Below the pieces are notes generated by a model. It saw only the letters and a list, made by a program, of their open reading frames with translations. It searched no databases and was not told the DNA's origin. Positions 33,330 to 41,611 of a DNA stretch of 64,000 bases are shown here, in pieces. Source of the DNA: Sphingomonas hylomeconis (lineage in GTDB: Bacteria > Pseudomonadota > Alphaproteobacteria > Sphingomonadales > Sphingomonadaceae); contig NZ_JANQBK010000017.1 of the NCBI RefSeq assembly GCF_025370105.1, positions 1-64,000 of the forward strand, given 5' to 3'. Numbering within the stretch: the first letter of the stretch is position 1; each line of letters starts with the position of its first letter. The position numbers and the translations under genes were made by a program.

Positions 33330-33872
33330 GTGGTTTATCATAAACTGATCTGCAGCGGCCTGATCGCCGGCCTCACCGTTCTTGGCGGTTGCTCCGGCAA
33401 GACCGATCAGGCGACCGGCAACACGACGACATCGGCCATGTCCACCACCACCACCACCTCGACGGCAGTGGCGCGCCGCATGCCCAAGCCGGGCCTGTGG
33501 GAAATGACCGTCTCTGCGATGGGCATGCCCGAGGCGATGCAGCTGCGCACCTGCATTGCCGCACCGGCGCCCGGCGCCAATCCCTTCACGCCTCCCGCCC
33601 AGCCGGGCCAGAAGTGCGCGAAGAATTCGGTCGAGCCGACCGCGACCGGCTATGCGATCGACATGGAATGCAGCGCCAACGGCATGACGACGGCGATCCA
33701 GGGATCCGTGTCGGGCGACTTTTCGACCAGTTTCCGCACCGACCTCACCACCAAGATGACCGGGGCGGACATGCCGCCCGAGGCGCGGGCCGGCGTGAAG
33801 TCGTCGGTCGACGCCCGGTATGTCGGCGCCTGTCCGGCGGACATGAAGCCGGGCGAGGCGCGACGGGGCTGA
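33330..33872 (+). CDS. DUF3617 domain lipoprotein
   Basis: A 180-residue protein with a GTG start, AAGGG about 8 nt upstream. The signal ends in the lipobox LGGC (Cys21), followed by a Thr-rich linker. The DUF3617 core starts MPKPGLWEMTVSAMGMPEAM and keeps the conserved Cys pair (LRTCIAA, KCAKNS, MECSANG, YVGACP). Function unknown. It stands alone, with 233 nt on the left that hold no gene I could support. Confidence 0.78.
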   Translation: MVYHKLICSGLIAGLTVLGGCSGKTDQATGNTTTSAMSTTTTTSTAVARRMPKPGLWEMTVSAMGMPEAMQLRTCIAAPAPGANPFTPPAQPGQKCAKNSVEPTATGYAIDMECSANGMTTAIQGSVSGDFSTSFRTDLTTKMTGADMPPEARAGVKSSVDARYVGACPADMKPGEARRG

Positions 33873-33967
33873 TCCGCGCGAGGCTGGCCGCATGGGCAGT
33901 GGCCGGCCTCGACCTGCCGGCGTAAGTCGGCCATGCCGTGGCGACTGAGCGATCTTCAGGGGGAAAT

Positions 33968-36811
33968 ATGGTTCTGTGGACCGCGATCATCGCCGCCATT
34001 GCCGGCTGGTGCATGAGCGACTTCGAAACCTATGGCTTCGTCCTGGGGGGGCTGATCGGGCTCGTCGCCGGCTGGGGACTGCGCCGCACGGTCCGCGCCG
34101 AGATCGCCGTGCAAACGCGCGAATTGCAGGCGCAGATCGATGCCTTGCTGGCCGACCGCGGCGATACGGCACCGTTCGCTGGGCCGGCGATCGAGCGCCC
34201 GGCAGCCACGGTGCGTGCCGCCGCCACGATCCGCGCGCCGGAGCGATCGCCAGTCGCCCCGCCCGAATTCACCGAACCCACAGATCGGGTCGAGTGGACT
34301 GAACCCCATGTCGTGCGCGATGCGGCGCCCGCTGCGCCGGGCGCGGTCGACACGATCGTGCAGACGGCGATCGCGGCCGCGCGGCGCTGGCTGTTCGGCG
34401 GCAATACGATCGTTCGCATCGGGCTGGTCATCCTGTTCGTCGGCTTGTCGTTCCTTGCCAGCTATGCCGCGTCTGCCGGGCTGTTCCCGATCGAGCGGCG
34501 GCTCGCGCTGGTCGCGGCGTTCGGCATCGCGCTGCTCGGCATCGGTTTTCGGACGCGGGTGGCGCGGCCGGATTTCGGCCTGGCGCTGCAGGGGGCGGGC
34601 GTCGCGACGATCTATCTCACGCTGTTCGCGGCGGCGCGGCTCTACGATACGGTGCCGGTCGGCGCGGCGTTCGTGCTGATGATCCTGGTCTGCGCGCTCG
34701 GCTGCGCGCTGGCGCTGCTGCAGAAATCGCAGGCGCTGGCGGTCACGTCGTTCGCCGGCGGCTTCGCGGTGCCGCTGCTGCTCGGCGGGGAGGGCGGCAA
34801 CATCCTCGCGGTGTTCGCTTATTATACGGTACTCAACCTCGCGATCCTGTTCATCGCGCAGCGCCGCGCGTGGCGCGGGCTCAACCTGCTCGGCTTCTTC
34901 GCCACCTTCGGCGTCGCGACTTTATGGGGCGTGACCGCATACCAGCCGGCGGATTTTGCCGCGGCGCAATTCTTCCTGATCCTGTCCGTGCTGATCTACG
35001 TCGCCACGGCGGTGCTGTACGCGCGGGCAACGCCGGGCCGGTTCGGCAATGTCGTCGATACCACCTTGCTGTTCGGGCCGGCCCTGGCCGGGTTCGGGCT
35101 CGAGGCCGGCCTGGTGCACGACATGCCGTTCGGCAGCGCGTTCGCCGCGGTGGGGTTCGCCGCGCTGTATCTCGGCGTCGCCGGCGTCACCGCGCGCTAT
35201 CGCCGCGACAGCTTCCGCGTGCTGAACGAGACGATGCTGGCGATCGGCGTCGGCTTCGTCACGCTGGCCGTGCCGCTGGCGCTCGGCGCGCGCTGGACCT
35301 CGGCAGCCTGGGCGCTGGAGGGGGCGGGCGCCTTCTGGGTCGGGCAGCGCCAGGCACGCTGGCTGCCGCGGCTGTTCGGGCTCGCGCTGCAGGCGGTCGC
35401 GGCCTTGCTGTATCTCGTCACGATCGGCTGGAACGTGTCGGCGCTGCCGCTCGCCAATGCCGGGTTCGTCGGCGCGATGCTGATCGCCGCGGCGCTGCTC
35501 GCCACCGCCTGGTGGCTGCGCCGGGAGCTGCCGGTCGCGGAGTCGCCGCTCGCCGCGCTGTTCGCACGCTACGAATCGCTGCTCGCACGGCCGGCCTTCC
35601 TGCTCGGCTTCGGTTTCTGGTGGCTGGCCTGGGCGGTCGAGATCGGCCGCCGCGCGCCGCCGGCATTGCGCGGCGAGATCCCGCCCGTTTTGCTCGCGCC
35701 GCAGCTGCAGACGCTGTTGTGCATGGCCGTCTTCCTGCTCAGCGCCTGGCTGTGGCAGGCGATCGGTCGACGGTGGCGCTGGCCGGTGGCGACCTGGCCG
35801 AGCCATGTCAGCCTCGCCGCCCTGGCGCTGGGATTGTTCGGCATGATCTCCGCCGGCGGCCATATCCTCGATACGCCGGACTGGCTGATTTGGATCGCGG
35901 CGGTCGCGCTGCATCTGCGCATGCTCTACCTGAACGATCGCGAACCGGCGGCGGCGGATGCGCTGCGCCATGCCACGCATGTCGGCGGCGTCTGGCTCGC
36001 CGTCGCGATGCTGGCGGATTGTCTGGCACTGGGCATCGAGTCGGCGGGGCTCTGGCAGACGTCCTGGGCCGAGGTTGCCTGGCTGGCCGCCGGGATGGCC
36101 GTGCTGGCGGTGCTGACGCGCTGGGCCGGGCGGGCGCTGTCGGGCGGCACGCAGGCGCGCCGCTGGCCGCTCGATCGCTATGCGGTCGATTATGCCTGGC
36201 GCGCCGCCGTGCCGATCGCCGCTTTGGTGTTTACCGGCGCGCTGCTGGTTGCGCTCGTATCGTCCGGCGCGACCGATCCCTTGCCCTATATTCCGCTGCT
36301 CAATCCGGTGGATCTGACGCTCGCGCTCGCGCTCGCCGTGCTGGCGCTGTGGCGGCAAGCAATGGTCGGCGCGGATCCCGTCCCGGCGGGGGCCGAGCTG
36401 CTGCACGGGCGCCACGCGCTCGCCCCGCTGGCAGCGCTCTCCTTCGTGCTGATCAACACCGTGTGGCTGCGCCTCGCGCATCATCTGCTCGGCGTGGCCT
36501 GGACCCCCGAGGCGTTGCTGGCGAGCTTCGTCGTGCAGGCCGGGCTGGCGATCCTGTGGACGTTGCTCGGGCTCGCGCTGATGGTGCTGGCCTATCGCCG
36601 CGGCCAGCGCACGCTGTGGCTGGTCGGGGCCGCCTTGCTCGGGCTGACGGTGGTCAAGTTGCTGCTGATCGATCTCACCAATGCCGGCGGCGGCGCGCGG
36701 ATCGTGACGTTCATCGTCGTCGGCGTGCTGATGCTGGTGGTCGGCTATCTCGCGCCGCTGCCGCCGCGGATCGCCGCGGACGACGATGCGGCGGGGAGGG
36801 CGCTGGCATGA
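33968..36811 (+). CDS. DUF2339 large integral membrane protein
   Basis: A 947-residue protein with many membrane spans (over 20). A short cytoplasmic coiled region and a Pro/Ala-rich linker (residues 45-125) precede NTIVRIGLVILFVGLSFLAS, a DUF2339 hallmark, then repeated hydrophobic helices. AGGGGGAA lies ahead of the ATG at 33968. Family function is not established; a link to the cell envelope is often assumed. It overlaps the DUF3999 gene by 4 nt, and the two almost always occur as a pair. Confidence 0.85.
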   Translation: MVLWTAIIAAIAGWCMSDFETYGFVLGGLIGLVAGWGLRRTVRAEIAVQTRELQAQIDALLADRGDTAPFAGPAIERPAATVRAAATIRAPERSPVAPPEFTEPTDRVEWTEPHVVRDAAPAAPGAVDTIVQTAIAAARRWLFGGNTIVRIGLVILFVGLSFLASYAASAGLFPIERRLALVAAFGIALLGIGFRTRVARPDFGLALQGAGVATIYLTLFAAARLYDTVPVGAAFVLMILVCALGCALALLQKSQALAVTSFAGGFAVPLLLGGEGGNILAVFAYYTVLNLAILFIAQRRAWRGLNLLGFFATFGVATLWGVTAYQPADFAAAQFFLILSVLIYVATAVLYARATPGRFGNVVDTTLLFGPALAGFGLEAGLVHDMPFGSAFAAVGFAALYLGVAGVTARYRRDSFRVLNETMLAIGVGFVTLAVPLALGARWTSAAWALEGAGAFWVGQRQARWLPRLFGLALQAVAALLYLVTIGWNVSALPLANAGFVGAMLIAAALLATAWWLRRELPVAESPLAALFARYESLLARPAFLLGFGFWWLAWAVEIGRRAPPALRGEIPPVLLAPQLQTLLCMAVFLLSAWLWQAIGRRWRWPVATWPSHVSLAALALGLFGMISAGGHILDTPDWLIWIAAVALHLRMLYLNDREPAAADALRHATHVGGVWLAVAMLADCLALGIESAGLWQTSWAEVAWLAAGMAVLAVLTRWAGRALSGGTQARRWPLDRYAVDYAWRAAVPIAALVFTGALLVALVSSGATDPLPYIPLLNPVDLTLALALAVLALWRQAMVGADPVPAGAELLHGRHALAPLAALSFVLINTVWLRLAHHLLGVAWTPEALLASFVVQAGLAILWTLLGLALMVLAYRRGQRTLWLVGAALLGLTVVKLLLIDLTNAGGGARIVTFIVVGVLMLVVGYLAPLPPRIAADDDAAGRALA

Positions 36812-38130
36812 TCCGCCTTGCTTGGCGCCTGCTGGCGGCCGGCGCCCTGATCGCCGCCGCGCCGGCCGGATCGGACGGCGATGCGGCGTCCTATGCCGTG
36901 CGGCTGGCGGTCCAGCCGGCGGCGGGCGCCAAGGCGCAGCGGATCGCGCTCCCCGCCGCCATCCTGGCCGCGGCGCAAAGCCCCGATCTGGCCGATCTGC
37001 GCGTGTTCGACGCGCGCGGGCGGGCGATGCCGATCGCGCGCGTCGCGCCGGCCGCGGCGGCCCCGCGCCGCACCTCGCTGACCGCGCTGCCGATCCTCGG
37101 CCCGGCCGACGCACTCAAGGTCACCGGCGTGTCGCTGCGGCTCGACTCGGCGGGGCGCGCGCGCGTCGCCACGCTCGACGGGACGATCGCCGATCGCGGC
37201 GACGCCGTGCTGCTCGGCGTGCTGTTCGACGCGCGCGCGATCACCGGCGGGGCGCAGCGCCTGACGCTCGCCGCCGATCTGCCGGCGGCGCAGCCGGTGA
37301 CCTTCACGGTCGAGGCGAGCCGCGATCTCAACAGCTGGCGCCCGCTCACCCAGCAGGTCGTCTATCGCCCCACGCAGGGGCCGGCGACGGCCGCGCTGGC
37401 GCTCGATGCACCGCTCGCCGGCGATTATCTGCGCGTCACCTGGCGCGGCGCGGCGCGGCTAATGTCGCCGGTCACGGTGCGCCGCGCGCTGCTCGTCACC
37501 CGCCCGGTCGGCGGCGCGGACCTGCCGGGCATCGCGGCCACCGTGCCGCGCGCCGCCGCTGGCCGGACGATCGACCTGGAACTCCCCTTCGCCACGCCGA
37601 TCGCCAGCCTGCGCGTCGTGCCGACCGGCGAGGATCTGGTCGTGCCGCTGCGCATCCTCGGCCGGCGTGATCGCGAACAGCCCTGGACGCTGCTCGGCAC
37701 CGGCACCGCGACGCGCGCCGGTGGCACGACGCGCGCGATCGCGCTGCGCGAGGCGGCGGTCCGCCAGGTGCGCATCGACGCGGTGCCGCCCGCATCCTTT
37801 ACCGCGCCGCCCGCGCTCCGCATCGGGTTCGCGCCGCGCGCGATCGTTTTCCTCGCCGCCGGGCCGGCACCGTTCACGCTCGCCGCCGGGCGCGTCGGCG
37901 CGGCCGATTCCTATCTCCCGCTCGACAGCCTGACGGACGACACCGCCGCACTCCCCACTGCCGGCGTCGCCGCAGCGCCCACCGCCGTGCTGGCGCTGGA
38001 TGCAATCGATGTGCGCGGTCCTTCGCGGCGCATGCTGCTGCTGTGGGCGCTGCTGCTCGCGGCAACCGCGGCGCTCGGTGCGATGGCGTGGCGACTGTGG
38101 CGGAGCAGCAATACGACGGTCGGGACATGA
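36808..38130 (+). CDS. DUF3999 membrane-anchored protein, partner of DUF2339
   Basis: A 440-residue protein with a signal peptide (WRLLAAGALIAAAPAGS), a long beta-rich periplasmic region (DUF3999, with DLADLRVFDARGRAMPI and VTFTVEASRDLNSWRPL) and one C-terminal membrane span (MLLLWALLLAATAALGAMAW). Its ATG overlaps the DUF2339 stop by 4 nt, so the two are translationally coupled. Probably an envelope complex; exact role unknown. Confidence 0.82.
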   Translation: MIRLAWRLLAAGALIAAAPAGSDGDAASYAVRLAVQPAAGAKAQRIALPAAILAAAQSPDLADLRVFDARGRAMPIARVAPAAAAPRRTSLTALPILGPADALKVTGVSLRLDSAGRARVATLDGTIADRGDAVLLGVLFDARAITGGAQRLTLAADLPAAQPVTFTVEASRDLNSWRPLTQQVVYRPTQGPATAALALDAPLAGDYLRVTWRGAARLMSPVTVRRALLVTRPVGGADLPGIAATVPRAAAGRTIDLELPFATPIASLRVVPTGEDLVVPLRILGRRDREQPWTLLGTGTATRAGGTTRAIALREAAVRQVRIDAVPPASFTAPPALRIGFAPRAIVFLAAGPAPFTLAAGRVGAADSYLPLDSLTDDTAALPTAGVAAAPTAVLALDAIDVRGPSRRMLLLWALLLAATAALGAMAWRLWRSSNTTVGT

Positions 38131-38192
38131 GCGCCGCGCGGCAGCGCCAAGCGGGGCTTGCCAGCGGCGCCGAACTGCGATGAACTCGGCCG

Positions 38193-38837
38193 ATGGCACT
38201 TTCTGACGTCGCCTTGCCCGATCCCGGCCGGCCCCTCGCCGTCGGCACGCAGCACACGGCCATTCTCGTGCCGGCGGACGGCCATGCCGAGGAATTCCGG
38301 CGGCAGCGCGTGATAGTCTGTGGCGATCTGCTCGAGGCGGATCTGCTGGCCGCGGTGCTGCAGCGCTGCCGCACCGGCCAGTTCGTGCCCGATGTGGTCG
38401 CCGGGCTCGGCGCGCGCGAGGTCGAATCGCCATCGCGCGCGGGCGCGGCGCTCAACATCGCGCTCAGCCGTGCGCCGCTGCTGCGCTGGGTCGAGGCAGC
38501 GACCGGGCGCGACGGGCTGGCACGGGTCGAAGGGCGCGTCGTGCAGACCCGCGCCAACGGCGTCGACGGGCTCGAATGGCATGACGATCTCAACGTGCCG
38601 GCGCGCAAGCTCGGGATCACCATCAACCTGTCCGACGCGCCCTATGACGGTGGCGATTTCGAATTGCGCGATGCGCAGTCGCACGAACTGGTCACGCGCT
38701 ATCATCACCATGTGCCCGGCACGGCCCTGCTGTTCGATGTCGATGCCGCCTCGCAACACCGCGTACTACCGGTCGGCAGCGGCGGCCCGCGCCGGGTCTT
38801 TACGGGGTGGTTTCTGCAGGAAGCTGCCGCCCGATAA
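38193..38837 (+). CDS. 2OG-Fe(II) oxygenase, RiPP-cluster candidate tailoring enzyme
   Basis: A 214-residue prolyl-hydroxylase-like protein. The iron ligands are His130 and Asp132 in LEWHDDLN, and His189 in ASQHRVLPV. The 2OG-binding Arg is at 200/201 in GGPRRVFTGWF. It would use 2-oxoglutarate and O2 to hydroxylate a substrate, possibly the peptide made by the cluster. Its 3' end overlaps the converging kinase gene by 38 nt. Its 5' end is 62 nt after the DUF3999 gene, which faces the same way, so it might be transcribed with it. Confidence 0.82.
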   Translation: MALSDVALPDPGRPLAVGTQHTAILVPADGHAEEFRRQRVIVCGDLLEADLLAAVLQRCRTGQFVPDVVAGLGAREVESPSRAGAALNIALSRAPLLRWVEAATGRDGLARVEGRVVQTRANGVDGLEWHDDLNVPARKLGITINLSDAPYDGGDFELRDAQSHELVTRYHHHVPGTALLFDVDAASQHRVLPVGSGGPRRVFTGWFLQEAAAR

Positions 38838-39732
38838 GCGCCTCGATGCACGTCAGCGCGGCGCGCGCGCGCGCCGCCTGCTGCTGCGCGCCGAACGCCG
38901 CGATCGCCGGGAAGCGCGCCAGCGGGGTGGCGGCGGCGATCGACAGCAGGTCGCGCCCGCGCCGTGCATGATCCGGCAGCGCGGCGAGCCAGCGCGGGCG
39001 GAACAGATTCTGCCCCATCAGCTGAATCCGGGCCACGGCGGTGACGGGCGCCGCGTCCCCCTCCAGCAGCAGGATGGCGCCGAGCGGCAGCATTTCGTGG
39101 GCGGTGCGGGCGTGCGGGCGGACCAGCCATTTCCCGCGCGGATCCCCGGCGACCGGCATCCGCATCGTCGCCTCGACCCGCGCGGCCGTGTCGCGATGCA
39201 GCCGCATCCCCGGCCGCCCGCGGAACACGGCCGGCGCCCCCGCATCGGACAGGCGGACGACCGTCAGATCATCGGCAACGAAGCGCGCGCCCAGCCCGAG
39301 CAGCCCGGCAACCAGGCTCGATTTGCCCGTGCCCGATCGGCCGGCGATCAGCACCGCCCGGCCATCCAGTTCGATCGCACAGGCGTGAAACGGTAGCGCG
39401 CCGCGCCATGCCAGCGTCAGCGCCGTGACCGTCGCGTAGAATGCCGCGGGCAGCGCGCCGTCCCAGGCGCTGCCCGGCAGATAGGCGATGCGGCGGCCGT
39501 CGGTCATGTCGAACACGGCGTGATCCTGCCACCATAGCCGAAAACCGTCGGCATAGACTTCGCCCCGATCGCTGCGGCTCAACACCGGGCGGGCGGGCAG
39601 GGCGGCAACGCGGTGCACCCCGATGTCACCTGACCCGCCGGGCGCGTCCTGCTCCGCCGTGTCGAACGCCGCCAGTGGCAGGTCTGCCTGCCAACCTTGC
39701 CCGAATGCCCGCGCCCGATACGGCGCGGTCAC
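38800..39732 (-). CDS. HPr-kinase-like protein, candidate lasso peptide kinase
   Basis: A 310-residue protein. The HPrK-type core is visible: PFHACAIELDGRAVLIAGRS, then GTGKSSL (P-loop at residues 131-139) and FVADDLTVVR (Asp154/155). True HPr kinases are hexameric; this protein lacks their N-terminal domain. In paeninodin clusters, related enzymes phosphorylate the C-terminal Ser of the precursor. The precursor here ends in Ser47, so the fit is good. GTG start overlapping the PqqD-like stop by 4 nt (GTGA), so the two are translated together. No HPr or PTS genes are near. Confidence 0.8.
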   Translation of the reverse strand: MTAPYRARAFGQGWQADLPLAAFDTAEQDAPGGSGDIGVHRVAALPARPVLSRSDRGEVYADGFRLWWQDHAVFDMTDGRRIAYLPGSAWDGALPAAFYATVTALTLAWRGALPFHACAIELDGRAVLIAGRSGTGKSSLVAGLLGLGARFVADDLTVVRLSDAGAPAVFRGRPGMRLHRDTAARVEATMRMPVAGDPRGKWLVRPHARTAHEMLPLGAILLLEGDAAPVTAVARIQLMGQNLFRPRWLAALPDHARRGRDLLSIAAATPLARFPAIAAFGAQQQAARARAALTCIEALIGRQLPAETTP

Positions 39733-40004
39733 GGCTGGAGCGGTCGGGCCAGGTTGCGGTCGCGCATCGTGTCGAGCGCCACCGATACCGAACGGGCGCA
39801 TGTCTCGGGGCTCACGTCGAACTGGGCCAGCAGCAGGTCGCATATCTCTGCGCTGGTGCGCGGCGTCTCCAGCGCGCGCCACACCGCGTCGGCGGTGGCG
39901 TTGAGCGAGACATAATGCCCGCTGTCGATGTTGATCATCACGAAGCTGTCCTCGACCGTGGCGCCGACCCATGCGTCGCTGCGCTGCCATTGCGTGTCGC
40001 TCAT
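39729..40004 (-). CDS. PqqD-like recognition protein (lasso B1 type)
   Basis: A 91-residue protein of the PqqD family, the RiPP recognition element that holds the leader peptide for modifying enzymes. Family features: VEDSFVMINIDSGHYVSLNA, then TADAVWRALETPRTSAEICDL and CARSVSVALDTM. The ATG at 40004 has GGGA 6 nt upstream; one at 40016 has none. The pattern W-x2-P-x-I in the precursor leader is the type of motif such domains bind. It faces away from the precursor; the 220 nt between them hold a promoter for the precursor. Confidence 0.85.
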   Translation of the reverse strand: MSDTQWQRSDAWVGATVEDSFVMINIDSGHYVSLNATADAVWRALETPRTSAEICDLLLAQFDVSPETCARSVSVALDTMRDRNLARPLQP

Positions 40005-40160
40005 CGAATGTCCCATCAGGCTACCGTCACAGTAAAATGAAGAATCGTCCTAACCATACTGATCATAAGTGGAGTCAGGTGAAGAAAGAAAGCATGATAT
40101 GGTAGGCGAGGAGGCAGTATACGTATGAAGCATAGCTCATCGAAATGGTTTTGAGGCGGT

Positions 40161-40188
40161 TTGCCAAATAGATAAAATGCGATATATG
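40161..40188 (+). promoter_or_regulatory. Promoter candidate for the RiPP precursor
   Basis: TTGCCA (40161-40166), 16 nt, TATATG (40183-40188). The surrounding 200 nt are clearly more AT-rich than the flanking genes. Transcription would start about 40195, giving a 30-nt leader to the ATG at 40225. A promoter for the leftward PqqD-kinase pair must lie in the same gap but was not resolved. Confidence 0.5.
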
Positions 40189-40224
40189 ATCGTGGTACTG
40201 CAATCGTTGTAGACAGGGATGGGT

Positions 40225-40368
40225 ATGATGACGAAGCCGGACAATGTTGAGCTTCAGGTATGGGCAGAGCCAGAGATTCGCGAACTCGATGTGCGCGAGA
40301 CATTCGCCTTTCCCGGCCGTGGTGCCGACGTTGGCGGTAACGTCTTCATAGATTCGCAGCTGTCCTGA
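40225..40368 (+). CDS. Lasso peptide precursor (paeninodin-like)
   Basis: A 47-residue peptide with AGGGA 5 nt before the ATG at 40225 (ATGs at 40219 and 40228 are in the same frame). The leader reads NVELQVWAEPEIRELDVRET; the segment W-x2-P-x-I resembles the Y-x2-P-x-L motif that PqqD-like B1 proteins bind, and LDV-x2-T resembles the end of the paeninodin leader. Thr26 at position -2 is nearly invariant in lasso precursors. The core would then be AFPGRGADVGGNVFIDSQLS: Ala1, Asp8 for an 8-residue macrolactam ring, a 12-residue tail, and a C-terminal Ser, the residue phosphorylated in paeninodin. Cyclisation and cleavage are inferred. Confidence 0.78.
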   Translation: MMTKPDNVELQVWAEPEIRELDVRETFAFPGRGADVGGNVFIDSQLS

Positions 40369-40630
40369 GTCGTTTGTCGCCCTGTTAGTGGGCGGATCAA
40401 CGCAGGAGGCCGGATTGACTGGCCGAGTCGTGGCTGTCCGCGCGCGCGCAAGCCATTATCGCGTGCCGGCCGCGGCGGGGCGGGGATCGCTTCCGCGACC
40501 AGCCGCCCGGCGGGACCGTTCAGGGTGGCGGCGTTGCGACGCCCATGCCCGCCTCATCGGGCGGGGAATGGGCGCTTGCGAGTTTCCGGGAAGAAGCCTC
40601 GTCCGGTCGGGCGGTCGGTCGTACCGTGTC

Positions 40631-41545
40631 TTACAGCGCGATGATGTCGGTGGGCGCGCCGGGCAGGTCGATCACGGTCTGCCGTGCGAAACTGCGGTCG
40701 AGCACAACCACCGCGCCGCGCAGCTTGTGGCGAAGGTGCCGTGGGCCGAACGTCGAGGTGCCGATGAGGATCGCGTCATCGCTGAACGCAATGCCGCGCG
40801 TCATCAGGTCGTCGCTGATGTGGATCCTCGTGCCGTCCGATCCGATCAGGTCGCCGGCCATCGAATCGCAGTGCCACAGCACCCCATTCCCATCCTCCAC
40901 GATATCGTGGCAGCTATGCCCGGGCAGCTTCTGGCGCTCGCTCAGCGTCCACGTCGCGTCCAGCCAAGCGAGTTCGCTCGTCGCCGGCGGCGGCAGGCGG
41001 CCGTTATGCAGCATGATGGCGATGCGCTGGCCGATCTTGGCGATGGCGTTGATATGGTGATAGTCGGTGATGCTGTCGCCCGTGTCCTGGATCGGCGGCA
41101 AGGGGTGCCGGACGTCGACCGGCGTGCCGTCGGTGGTAAAGCGCCGGATCGCCTGGTTCGCCGTATCCACCACGCAGACCAGCCCGTCGATCAGCGCGAC
41201 CTGATGGCAATTGTTGTCGAGCCCGTTGGCGAGCACCAGCGGCGCCGTCAGATGCCCGTCGACGATGGTGATGCGGACCAGTCGTCCCATCGCCTCGGCA
41301 TGGTTGCGATGTGCACAATTTTCGAACAGGTACAGCGTATCGCCGTCCCGCCACAGGCCAAAGAACCAGCCGTGGCTGACCGTCTTGGCGTGCTCTTTCG
41401 ATACCGCGAAGATGCCCTGGGGTGAGGCGACCAGCCAGTCAAATCCAGCAAGCGCGGAATCGGTGATGCGGAATTCGCGCCGATCATATTTGTCGCGTGC
41501 CAGCGCGGCGCGCAGCTGGCGTTCGTCGAGGAGCGTGCTTGCCAT
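40631..41545 (-). CDS. Beta-propeller-like protein of unknown function in the RiPP cluster
   Basis: A 304-residue protein of repeated strands with blade-like repeats: GFDWLVASPQGIFAVSKEHA, LANGLDNNCHQVALIDGLVC, and CHDIVEDGNGVLWHCDSMAG. This pattern suits a six- or seven-bladed propeller of the NHL/quinoprotein type. There is no signal peptide, so it is cytosolic. No catalytic residue set is evident. It faces away from the cyclase gene, which starts 66 nt away, so they share a divergent promoter region. It may act on the peptide or bind it; that is a guess from context. Confidence 0.6.
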   Translation of the reverse strand: MASTLLDERQLRAALARDKYDRREFRITDSALAGFDWLVASPQGIFAVSKEHAKTVSHGWFFGLWRDGDTLYLFENCAHRNHAEAMGRLVRITIVDGHLTAPLVLANGLDNNCHQVALIDGLVCVVDTANQAIRRFTTDGTPVDVRHPLPPIQDTGDSITDYHHINAIAKIGQRIAIMLHNGRLPPPATSELAWLDATWTLSERQKLPGHSCHDIVEDGNGVLWHCDSMAGDLIGSDGTRIHISDDLMTRGIAFSDDAILIGTSTFGPRHLRHKLRGAVVVLDRSFARQTVIDLPGAPTDIIAL

Positions 41546-41611
41546 GGCCTATGTGCTATCGCGCTTGGCGCGCGCGTTCAATCGCCACCGCCGCGGCGAC
41601 AGGGGGCAGGC

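Noticed and set aside
40016-40303. A 95-codon minus-strand frame between the PqqD-like gene and the precursor
   Set aside because: It runs through the AT-rich promoter region and the antisense of the precursor, has no family features and no good Shine-Dalgarno. The short plus-strand frame has clear motifs instead.
40388-41425. Long plus-strand frame after the precursor that could be mistaken for a leader peptidase
   Set aside because: Most of it is antisense to the beta-propeller-like gene and its composition is Arg/Ala-rich as expected for a shadow frame. No Cys-His-Asp set of a transglutaminase-like fold is present.
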